Positions 1 through 5,754 of a DNA stretch of 6,653 nt are shown here, piece after piece. This DNA comes from Clostridia bacterium (lineage in GTDB: Bacteria; Bacillota_A; Clostridia; UMGS1810), in NCBI GenBank assembly GCA_017437345.1, contig JAFSBJ010000043.1, forward strand, positions 1 to 6,653, written 5' to 3'. Each line of letters opens with the position of its first letter. The stretch's first letter is position 1. Made by a program: the position numbers and the translations under genes. The notes beneath the pieces are model-generated. The model did not search any database. It had not been told where the DNA came from and saw nothing but the letters and a program-made list of their open reading frames with translations.

Positions 1-1
1 A

Positions 2-1630
2 TTATCTTAAATCTTTTGTTTCAATGTGGTCCATATCGGTGAATTCCTGGTTTTCACCGCACATAGCCCAGATAAATGAATAAGCTTTTGTACCAACGCC
101 TGAGTAGATAGACCAGCTTGGGCTGATAACAGCTTCTTCATTGTGCATAATAATGTGTCTTGTCTGAGTGGGTTCGCCCATCATATGGAACACAACATCA
201 TTATCTTCCATATCAAGATACATATAAACTTCCATTCTTCTGTCATGAGTGTGGCAGGGCATTGTGTTCCAGTTTGAACCGGGTTCAAGCTGAGTTAATC
301 CCATTGCAAGCTGACAGCTCTGCATAACTTCAGGATGGATATACTGATTGATAACTCTCTTGTTACATTCCTCAACGCTTCCGCAGGGAACTTTCTTAGC
401 TTTTGTAATATCTATTTTAACTGTGGGATATTCTTTGTGAGCAGGGCAGGAGCTGATATAGAATTTTGCGGGGTTTTCGCTGTCACATGATTTGAATACG
501 ATTTCTTTATTTCCCATACCGATGTAGATACCATCTCTTGGGTTCATTTCATATTCTGCACCATCAATAGTGATAATACCTTTTCCACCAATGTTGATAC
601 AGCCCATTTCTCTTCTCTGGAGGAAATAGTCTGCTGCAAGCTCTTTTCCGGCTTCAAGCTTTAATCCCTGATAAACTGGCATAAGTCCGCCTGTTATGAT
701 TCTGTCAATGTGGCTGTATACCATTCTCACATTGTCCTTTGTAAAGAGATTGCTGATGTGAAATTCTTCTCTTAATCTTTCTGTTGTGTAGTGCTTAACA
801 TCTTTTGAATTAGCTGCGTTTCTAACTTCCAAAGTTTTCCACTCCTTCTTTATATATCTTCCATAAACCTCTATCTGTGAAAGCGCTGCCCATGATAATG
901 GAAGCGACAACTGAGTGAGGTTTTTAAGTATAATATACTCTGTTTCTTTCTTTTCAGGAAGAATAACCTCCTGACCATCGGCAACACCGTCAAAATTTCC
1001 TGTTATTGTGTAACCGTCGGAAAATTCAAAATCAATTGCTTTCCAATATGTATCGTGAGGAAAATCAGCTCTCAGGTAAATAACCAGCTTTTCAACCTCA
1101 ACCTTCTGACCAAAGTCAATTCTGTATTCAAGGTCGTCTCTTGCTCCGCCTGCCCATGAATTGTATGGCCATGGTCCGTGACCAACATTCTGAGTGTTAC
1201 CATCTATGGCATTTCTTTCATAGAAGCAGGGGTCACCTCTTGTAACAAAGTTGGCGCTCGCATGGGGGAAAGATTTTGTTTCTCCGTGTTTGTCGTGAGG
1301 GTTGAGAGCAATGTTTCTGTAGGCATATATTTCTTCGTCGTCAAGTTCTCTGGCGCAAAGAATATGCTCGCTTCCTGCAAAGGCGTCCTTGTCATAACCT
1401 CTCAACAGACTGCCCATAGGCACTTCAAAGATAAAAGACTTGTTTGGAATATGCACAATGCTTTCGGGAAGCTTTTCATCCAGCTTAACAGCCACAAATT
1501 CGCCTTCGGTAATATCAACTCTGATTTTATCACCTTCAGCATATTCACCGCTGTAGCTTATTTTAAGTTTTTTGCCCTGTTCTTTAAATTTGAGATTGCC
1601 TTGCTTATCAATAAGCTTTAAATATATCAC
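2..1630 (-). CDS. kduI: 5-keto-4-deoxyuronate isomerase (KduI) with N-terminal discoidin-like extension
   Basis: The C-terminal half (about residues 268-542 of 542) is a full KduI domain. This family converts 5-dehydro-4-deoxy-D-glucuronate to 3-deoxy-D-glycero-2,5-hexodiulosonate (EC 5.3.1.17) in the cytosolic breakdown of pectin and other uronates. Visible hallmarks are MVYSHIDR (303-310), NTMPCHTHDRRMEV around H460, H462 and E467, and the family C-terminus MDHIETKDLR. Classical KduI is about 278 residues, so some 265 residues are extra. Residues about 100-260 look like an F5/8C (discoidin)-type sugar-binding sandwich (AIDGNTQNVGHGPWPYNSW, then LEYRIDFGQKVEVEKLVIY); residues 1-100 I do not recognise. 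No signal peptide is seen, so the protein should be cytosolic. The zinc ligand equivalent to E. coli H245 is Y509. The GTG at 1630 is preferred: a GTG three codons upstream (1639) lies inside the AGGAGGTG ribosome site. The gene is complete and divergent from the other genes; partners such as kduD would lie beyond the left edge. Confidence 0.9.
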   Translation of the reverse strand: MIYLKLIDKQGNLKFKEQGKKLKISYSGEYAEGDKIRVDITEGEFVAVKLDEKLPESIVHIPNKSFIFEVPMGSLLRGYDKDAFAGSEHILCARELDDEEIYAYRNIALNPHDKHGETKSFPHASANFVTRGDPCFYERNAIDGNTQNVGHGPWPYNSWAGGARDDLEYRIDFGQKVEVEKLVIYLRADFPHDTYWKAIDFEFSDGYTITGNFDGVADGQEVILPEKKETEYIILKNLTQLSLPLSWAALSQIEVYGRYIKKEWKTLEVRNAANSKDVKHYTTERLREEFHISNLFTKDNVRMVYSHIDRIITGGLMPVYQGLKLEAGKELAADYFLQRREMGCINIGGKGIITIDGAEYEMNPRDGIYIGMGNKEIVFKSCDSENPAKFYISSCPAHKEYPTVKIDITKAKKVPCGSVEECNKRVINQYIHPEVMQSCQLAMGLTQLEPGSNWNTMPCHTHDRRMEVYMYLDMEDNDVVFHMMGEPTQTRHIIMHNEEAVISPSWSIYSGVGTKAYSFIWAMCGENQEFTDMDHIETKDLR

Positions 1631-1636
1631 TTTACA

Positions 1637-1644
1637 CACCTCCT
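1637..1644 (-). promoter_or_regulatory. Ribosome binding site that decides the kduI start
   Basis: On the minus strand this reads AGGAGGTG, a near-perfect Shine-Dalgarno sequence. It sits 6-8 nt before the GTG at 1628-1630. The in-frame GTG at 1637-1639 is part of the ribosome site itself and is therefore unlikely to be used, although it gives the longest reading frame. Confidence 0.8.
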
Positions 1645-1661
1645 ATGATAATATATAAAAT

Positions 1662-1670
1662 AGTATAACA
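1662..1670 (-). promoter_or_regulatory. Predicted extended -10 promoter of kduI
   Basis: The minus strand reads TGTTATACT, an extended -10 element (TGnTATACT, 5 of 6 matches to TATAAT). Transcription would start near 1655 and leave a leader of about 25 nt containing the ribosome site. No good -35 hexamer lies 17 nt upstream. That is compatible with an extended -10 or with dependence on an activator binding the half-sites just upstream. Confidence 0.5.
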
Positions 1671-1674
1671 CATA

Positions 1675-1720
1675 AAAAATGCAATTTATTTGCAATTTTT
1701 ACTATAATTATTGCATTTTT
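1675..1720. promoter_or_regulatory. Candidate operator: TGCAAT half-site cluster
   Basis: A perfect 11-bp inverted repeat, AAAAATGCAAT (1675-1685) and ATTGCATTTTT (1710-1720), encloses a third copy of the core, TTGCAATTTTT (1690-1700). The TGCAA cores at 1680 and 1691 are direct repeats 11 bp apart, one helical turn. The inverted copy at 1711 is about three turns from the first. The cluster lies immediately upstream of, and partly over, the -35 region of the kduI promoter, where an activator or repressor would bind. The binding protein is unknown; the AraC-type regulator at 2408-3262 is one candidate. The A/T flanks make some chance similarity possible. Confidence 0.4.
1703..1708 (+). promoter_or_regulatory. 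Possible -10 box for the Nudix/AraC transcript
   Basis: The plus strand has a perfect TATAAT here, but the hexamer 17 nt upstream (TGCAAT, 1680-1685) is a poor -35. If used, the start would be near 1715 and the hairpin array at 1776-1971 would form most of a leader of about 300 nt for the Nudix gene. It lies among the TGCAAT half-sites, so one regulator could govern both directions. In AT-rich DNA a lone TATAAT is weak evidence. Confidence 0.25.
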
Positions 1721-1775
1721 CACCGTTGTATGATAAAATTAATTTGTGTTATTTTTTGTGAGTGTAAATTATTGT

Positions 1776-1808
1776 TTATATGAATTCATCGAAGATGAAT
1801 TCATATAA
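1776..1808. repeat. 15-bp perfect hairpin with duplicated ATGAATTCAT
   Basis: The arms 1776-1790 and 1794-1808 are perfectly complementary around a GAA loop. Each arm contains the 10-bp self-palindrome ATGAATTCAT (1780-1789 and 1795-1804), so the element is both a direct and an inverted repeat. It marks the left edge of the hairpin array and could be a terminus of a mobile repeat or a protein-binding palindrome. No U-tract follows on either strand, so it is not a standard intrinsic terminator. Confidence 0.8.
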
Positions 1809-1971
1809 GTTTGCCCTGGAGGGCAAGTGAAGTTATCTTCGATAGTGAAGTTTACTTTGTAAGTGAAGTTTCGCCTTGCGGCGAAGTAGCAAACTTAACT
1901 TCACTTTTTCGAAAGAAAAAACTTCACTGCGTAAGCTACTTCACTTTGAACTTTGGTTCAAAACTTCACCT
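1776..1971. repeat. Complex hairpin array with AGTGAAGT / ACTTCACT spacers (MITE-like or structured element)
   Basis: This 196-bp stretch is a chain of short perfect hairpins of differing sequence: 1776-1790/1794-1808 (15 bp), 1811-1816/1821-1826, 1834-1837/1841-1844, 1852-1855/1859-1862, 1870-1875/1880-1885, 1905-1910/1915-1920 and 1945-1951/1956-1962, plus a marginal 2-bp one at 1929-1936. Between them a near-constant word recurs: (A/T)AGTGAAGTT at 1825, 1843 and 1861 (exactly 18 bp apart, with a degenerate fourth at 1879). Its reverse complement follows at 1897, 1920, 1937 and 1962. The left copies can pair with the right copies as nested tiers (1861 with 1897, 1843 with 1920, 1825 with 1937), giving a branched foldback. 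It codes for nothing visible. It could be a miniature inverted-repeat or REP-like element, or a structured leader. No target-site duplication is evident and the ends are uncertain. Confidence 0.75.
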
Positions 1972-2022
1972 AAAAATTGTCAGCTAAACACTAATTTACC
2001 ATTAAACATTTGAGGTGCTTTT

Positions 2023-2424
2023 ATGAGAAATAGGGCAGGAATAATTTTGTGGTGCAAGTCCAAGAGGAAATTACTTCTTATAAGAAGAATAAAAAACAAC
2101 AAAACATACTGGGTAGTTCCCGGTGGCGGTGTAGAAACAGGAGAAAGCTTTGAAACTACAGCAAGGCGTGAAGTGTATGAGGAAATAGGCTTTATTTCTG
2201 ATAATATAGAGGAATTTGTAACGATTTATGTAGAGGATGCATGTGAAAAATATTTTCTTGCTACAGTAGATGATACTTTTGAATTTGTAATACAAGGTGA
2301 AGAAGCAGGAAGACGCAACGAATTAAACCAATATATACCTGAATGGATTTCAATTGATGAATTAGGGAGTATTAAATTACTGCCATCTCAGTTAAAGGAG
2401 CATTGTTATGAACATTTTATTTGA
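2023..2424 (+). CDS. Nudix hydrolase family protein
   Basis: A 133-residue single-domain Nudix protein. The Nudix box GX5EX7REUXEEXGU is intact at residues 35-57 (GGVETGE ... REVYEEIGF), with the catalytic metal-binding glutamates E50, E53 and E54 present. The family hydrolyses nucleoside diphosphates linked to another moiety; the substrate cannot be read from this sequence. The preceding WVVPGGG segment is typical of MutT/ADP-ribose-type members. The ATG at 2023 follows GAGGTG (2012-2017) by 5 nt. The last 17 nt overlap the start of the AraC-type gene, so the two are probably co-translated. The gene lies just after the hairpin array. It may be housekeeping nucleotide sanitation or tied to the regulator; nothing here decides. 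Confidence 0.88.
   Translation: MRNRAGIILWCKSKRKLLLIRRIKNNKTYWVVPGGGVETGESFETTARREVYEEIGFISDNIEEFVTIYVEDACEKYFLATVDDTFEFVIQGEEAGRRNELNQYIPEWISIDELGSIKLLPSQLKEHCYEHFI
2394..2400 (+). promoter_or_regulatory. Ribosome binding site of the AraC gene, inside the Nudix gene
   Basis: AAAGGAG lies 7 nt before the ATG at 2408 and within the coding sequence of the Nudix gene. It supports ATG 2408 as the true start and therefore the 17-nt overlap and translational coupling. Confidence 0.7.
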
Positions 2425-3262
2425 TAAATGCACAAAAGCACTCGATTATGCCAATTCAACAAAAACCTATGGGGTTTTCTATTCTGAAAAAACCGATGCC
2501 GACACAAATGTTCATGTTCATGAATGTTGTGAGGTGTTTTTCAATGTTTCAGGAGGAAAAAGCTATCTTATAGGTGATAGGGTATATGAGGTGGGAGAGG
2601 GTGATTTGTTTATTATAAATCAGTTTGAAGCCCACAAAATAATCTGCCACGAAAACTCTCCGTTCAGACGCTTTGTCCTTGAAATTCACCCGGCTTTTAT
2701 ATATAGCTCATCAACAGAAACCACCGACCTTTCACCTTGTTTCTACACAAGAGGCGATAATGTTTCGAATAAAATCTCCCTGACATCTGACGAACAGGAA
2801 AAACTTTTAAACCTTTTTGAAACCCTCAAAAGCCAAAATGAATTTGGCGACGATATAATAAAAAACTCTGCCATTCTTTCAATGCTTGTTTTTATAAACA
2901 ATCTTTTTATGGCAAGATGTGAAACGGATAAATTTAAAAATAATATAGACGACAGGCTTGTTAAAAAAGCCATCAGCTATATAAATGCCAATTTTTCAGA
3001 AAACATAAATCTTGAAACAATAGCCGGTGAACTTTATATATCCGTAAATCAGCTCTGCCGGATTTTTAAGAAAAATCTTGGGACCACAGTTACCAAATAT
3101 ATTGCCGGCAAAAGAATTTCCGAAGCAAAAAAACTTCTTAAAAACGGTCACTCTGTTTCCGACACAGCCATGCTCTGTGGCTACCATGATTACGCCAACT
3201 TTATAAGAAGCTTCAAAAAAAGTGTTGGTGTTTCTCCCGGTAAATATGCCATACACAATTAA
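2408..3262 (+). CDS. AraC-family transcriptional regulator with cupin sensor domain
   Basis: A 284-residue regulator of usual AraC/XylS length. Residues about 20-100 form a cupin-type effector domain that keeps a cupin motif 1 (H36-V-H38-x3-E42-x6-G49) and a second His (H76) in the motif 2 position, so it may bind a metal. Residues 184-284 form the double helix-turn-helix DNA-binding domain, with helices around 203-225 (IAGELYISVNQLCRIFKKNL) and 251-275, ending in the typical GYHDYANFIRSFKKSVGVSP. Most such proteins activate carbohydrate genes in response to a sugar. Here it sits between kduI and the IIC-metY-eamA operon, so either could be its target. It overlaps the Nudix gene by 17 nt and shares its transcript. 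No terminator is visible in the 111 nt downstream. Confidence 0.92.
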   Translation: MNILFDKCTKALDYANSTKTYGVFYSEKTDADTNVHVHECCEVFFNVSGGKSYLIGDRVYEVGEGDLFIINQFEAHKIICHENSPFRRFVLEIHPAFIYSSSTETTDLSPCFYTRGDNVSNKISLTSDEQEKLLNLFETLKSQNEFGDDIIKNSAILSMLVFINNLFMARCETDKFKNNIDDRLVKKAISYINANFSENINLETIAGELYISVNQLCRIFKKNLGTTVTKYIAGKRISEAKKLLKNGHSVSDTAMLCGYHDYANFIRSFKKSVGVSPGKYAIHN

Positions 3263-3313
3263 AATGTTATAAATTGAGGCTTTGCTATACTAAAATTTTA
3301 TATCTATTTAATA

Positions 3314-3342
3314 TTGAAATGCGATTTTTAAAGTGATATAAT
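3314..3342 (+). promoter_or_regulatory. Sigma-70-type promoter of the IIC-metY-eamA operon
   Basis: TTGAAA (3314-3319), a 17-nt spacer and TATAAT (3337-3342) form a near-consensus promoter. The start should fall near 3349, giving a leader of about 25 nt that includes the GGAGG at 3361-3365. This makes the downstream genes a unit separate from the Nudix/AraC transcript, although read-through is possible because no terminator precedes it. Confidence 0.75.
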
Positions 3343-3373
3343 TTTTTATTATGATTAATGGGAGGTTTTACAA

Positions 3374-4402
3374 ATGTCAAAGATTAAAAGTTTTTTTAAT
3401 GAACGAGGCATCTCTCTCTGTGCAAAAAAATATTTTGTGGATGCCTTTTCAGCAATGGCGATGGGACTTTTTGCTTCTCTTTTAATAGGCACAATCTTTA
3501 AAACTGTTGCTACCCACACCGGCATTGAATTTTTTATGAAAATGAGTACCTACTGCACCCAGGTGCAGGGACCGGCAATGGCAATAGCCATAGGAGCAAG
3601 TCTTGGTGCAAGCGGACTTTTGCTGTTTTCTTTATGTGTTGTGGGCGCTTGTGCCAATGAATTCGGCGGCCCTCTTGGCACATTTATCATAACTCTTCTT
3701 TCCTGCGAAATAGGAAAGCTTGTGTTTAAAAGAACAAAAATAGATATATTGGTAACTCCAACAGTAGTTGTTGCAGTAGGCGTGTATATTTCATTTTTAA
3801 TAGGCCCCGGCATAAGCTACATAATGGATGTATGCGGAAAAACAATTATGACCTTCACCGAGCTTGAGCCATTCTGGATGGGAATGTTGGTTTCGGCATC
3901 TGTGGGAATTGCACTCACTCTTCCCATCAGCTCTGCCGCAATCTGTGCATCAATTGGTCTTGTGGGCTTAGCTGGTGGTGCGGCAACAGCAGGTTGCTGT
4001 GCTCAGATGGTTGGCTTTGCTTTCATGAGCTTTAAAGAAAATAAATGGAGTGGTCTTGCAGCTCAGGGCATCGGCACATCAATGCTCCAGATGGGTAATA
4101 TCTGTAAAAATCCGAGAATATGGATTCCCCCCACACTTGTTTCAATGATAACAGGCCCCTTATCCACATGCATTTTTAAGCTGACAATCGGTGAAGGCAA
4201 TGCGGTATCATCCGGCATGGGAACCTGCGGTTTTGTTGGCCCCATAGGTCTTGCATCAGCTGAAGGCTTTGGCGGTGGAATGGATTGGATAGGCCTTGTC
4301 CTTATCTGCTTTGTTATTCCTGCTGTTTTAACTCCCCTTGTTTGCCTTGCCCTTAAAAAGATAGGCTGGATAAAAGATGGAGATTTAAAATTAGATTTAT
4401 AA
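3374..4402 (+). CDS. PTS subunit IIC-like / PfoR-family membrane protein (orphan)
   Basis: A 342-residue very hydrophobic protein matching the PTS EIIC type-2 (PfoR-like) family in length and motifs: GPAMAIAIGASLGASG (66-81), TKIDILVTPTVVVAVG (121-136), LPISSAAI (183-190), AGGAATAGCCAQMVGFAF (200-217), NPRIWIPPTLVSMITGPLST (246-265) and a glycine-rich stretch GMGTCGFVGPIG (281-292). Roughly eight to ten membrane spans are expected. PTS IIC proteins carry sugars across the membrane with phosphorylation, but no IIA or IIB domain or gene is present here, so the transport mode and substrate are unknown. Clostridium perfringens PfoR, of this family, was described as a regulator of perfringolysin. 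The ATG at 3374 follows GGAGG (3361-3365) by 8 nt. It is first in a likely operon with the sulfhydrylase and EamA genes. Confidence 0.82.
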   Translation: MSKIKSFFNERGISLCAKKYFVDAFSAMAMGLFASLLIGTIFKTVATHTGIEFFMKMSTYCTQVQGPAMAIAIGASLGASGLLLFSLCVVGACANEFGGPLGTFIITLLSCEIGKLVFKRTKIDILVTPTVVVAVGVYISFLIGPGISYIMDVCGKTIMTFTELEPFWMGMLVSASVGIALTLPISSAAICASIGLVGLAGGAATAGCCAQMVGFAFMSFKENKWSGLAAQGIGTSMLQMGNICKNPRIWIPPTLVSMITGPLSTCIFKLTIGEGNAVSSGMGTCGFVGPIGLASAEGFGGGMDWIGLVLICFVIPAVLTPLVCLALKKIGWIKDGDLKLDL

Positions 4403-4427
4403 TTTTAAAATAGAATATCTATTGTAG

Positions 4428-4447
4428 GGAATGGATTTATCCATTCC
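4428..4447 (+). other. 8-bp hairpin in the IIC-metY spacer
   Basis: GGAATGGA (4428-4435) and TCCATTCC (4440-4447) form a perfect stem with a TTTA loop, 7 nt before the AAAGGAG ribosome site of metY (4454-4460). No U-tract follows, so it is unlikely to be an intrinsic terminator. It may be an RNA stabilising or processing site that adjusts expression between the two genes, or chance. Confidence 0.5.
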
Positions 4448-4467
4448 GAAGCGAAAGGAGCAAAAAT

Positions 4468-5736
4468 ATGAAAATCGAAACAAAATGCATACAGTCCGGC
4501 TATACCCCCGGCAACGGAGAACCAAGAGTTCTTCCAATCTATCAGAGTACCACATGGAAATATGCTTCCACCGAACAAATGGGCAGACTTTTCGACCTTG
4601 AAGAAAATGGTTATTTCTATACCCGCCTTGCCAATCCAACAAACGATGCAGTGGCGGCAAAAATTGCTGATTTAGAAGGCGGCGTTGCCGCTATGCTTAC
4701 CTCGTCCGGTCAGGCAGCTTGCTTCTATGCAATATTTAATATTTGTAATGCAGGCGACCACTTTGTTTGCTCGTCAAGCGTCTATGGAGGCACATTCAAT
4801 CTCTTTGGAGTAACAATGAAAAAGCTTGGCATAGATGTTACCTTCGTTGATCCCGATTCAACAGAAGAAGAATTAAATGCAGCATTTAAAGAAAACACCA
4901 AATGTATGTTTGGTGAAACAATAGCCAATCCTGCGCTCACAGTTCTCGACATTGAAAAATGGGCAAATATAGCTCATAGCCATAAGGTTCCCCTTATTAT
5001 AGACAACACCTTTGCAACACCAATCAACTGTCGTCCTTTCGAATGGGGGGCAGATATAGTTGTTCATTCCACCACCAAATATATGGACGGTCACGCAACC
5101 CAGGTTGGCGGTGCAGTTGTAGACAGCGGTAATTTCGATTGGGAAGCTGCAGGTAAATTCCCCGGACTCACCACTCCCGATGAATCCTATCATGGCATAA
5201 CCTACACAGAAAAATTTGGCAAAGCTGCCTATATCACAAAGCTCACAGCTCAGGTTATGAGAGATTTAGGCTCAATTCCTTCACCTCATAATGCATTCCT
5301 TTTAAATCTTGGTCTTGAAACCCTTTTCTTAAGAATGGAGCGCCACTGCTCAAATGCACAGGCAATTGCAGAGTATTTAAGCAAAAACGATAAAATCTCC
5401 TGGGTTAAATATTGTGGTCTCCCTGGTGATAAATACTATGAATTAGGCCAGAAATATCTCCCCAATGGTTCCTGCGGTGTTATTTCCTTTGGAGTTAAAG
5501 GCGGAAGAGAAGCAGCTGTTAAATTTATGGATGGTTTAAAGCTTGCCGCAATCGTAACCCATGTTGCCGATGCAAGAACCTCAGTTCTTCATCCTGCAAG
5601 CCATACTCATCGTCAGTTAAATGATGCAGAGCTTGAAGCAGCAGGCGTAACACCCGATTTAATAAGATTTTCTGTTGGTATCGAAAATGTTGAAGATATT
5701 ATTGCTGATATTCAGCAGGCACTTGACAATATCTGA
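4468..5736 (+). CDS. metY: O-acetylhomoserine sulfhydrylase (O-acetylhomoserine aminocarboxypropyltransferase), PLP-dependent
   Basis: A 422-residue Cys/Met-metabolism PLP enzyme. Members of the MetY group make homocysteine from O-acetyl-L-homoserine and sulfide, or methionine with methanethiol, in the cytosol. Visible residues are YTRLANPT (51-58), the phosphate loop SSGQAA (79-84), the ring-stacking Y106 in SVYGG, D179 in DNTFATP that holds the pyridine nitrogen, and the Schiff-base lysine K204 in HSTTKYMDGH. The length (about 425 in MetY, versus 380-400 in cystathionine synthases and lyases) and the insert after the lysine (GNFDWEAAGKFPGLTTPDES) favour MetY. The ATG at 4468 follows AAAGGAG by 7 nt. 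It lies 65 nt after the IIC-like gene and 18 nt before the EamA gene. No SAM riboswitch or T-box fits in the 65-nt gap. Methionine gamma-lyase activity is the main alternative. Confidence 0.9.
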   Translation: MKIETKCIQSGYTPGNGEPRVLPIYQSTTWKYASTEQMGRLFDLEENGYFYTRLANPTNDAVAAKIADLEGGVAAMLTSSGQAACFYAIFNICNAGDHFVCSSSVYGGTFNLFGVTMKKLGIDVTFVDPDSTEEELNAAFKENTKCMFGETIANPALTVLDIEKWANIAHSHKVPLIIDNTFATPINCRPFEWGADIVVHSTTKYMDGHATQVGGAVVDSGNFDWEAAGKFPGLTTPDESYHGITYTEKFGKAAYITKLTAQVMRDLGSIPSPHNAFLLNLGLETLFLRMERHCSNAQAIAEYLSKNDKISWVKYCGLPGDKYYELGQKYLPNGSCGVISFGVKGGREAAVKFMDGLKLAAIVTHVADARTSVLHPASHTHRQLNDAELEAAGVTPDLIRFSVGIENVEDIIADIQQALDNI

Positions 5737-5754
5737 ATAAGAGGTTATTAACAA

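Noticed and set aside
1178..1621. 147-codon open frame on the plus strand inside kduI
   Set aside because: It is antisense to a clearly conserved gene, shows no recognisable domain and has no good ribosome site; a coding shadow.
1905..1920. TTTTTC-GAAA-GAAAAA hairpin as an intrinsic terminator
   Set aside because: The stem is A/T only apart from one closing pair, and the run after the stem is A on the plus strand; it is better explained as one hairpin of the array.
1825..1971. CRISPR-like regularity of the AGTGAAGT repeats
   Set aside because: Repeats are only about 10 bp with 8-bp gaps, the gaps are palindromic, orientation flips midway and no cas genes are present.
1977..2005. TTGTCA with a 17-nt spacer to CATTAA as a promoter for the Nudix gene
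   Set aside because: The -10 matches only 3 of 6 positions and the start point would fall on the ribosome site.
3263..3313. Terminator after the AraC gene
   Set aside because: No GC-containing hairpin followed by a U-tract is visible; the stretch is plain AT-rich spacer.
3338..3352. ATAAT-TTTTT-ATTAT palindrome as an operator at the operon promoter
   Set aside because: It is composed only of A and T, overlaps the -10 and is likely by chance in this composition.
4403..4467. SAM riboswitch or T-box controlling metY
   Set aside because: The gap is 65 nt, too short for either, and shows only one simple hairpin without a terminator.
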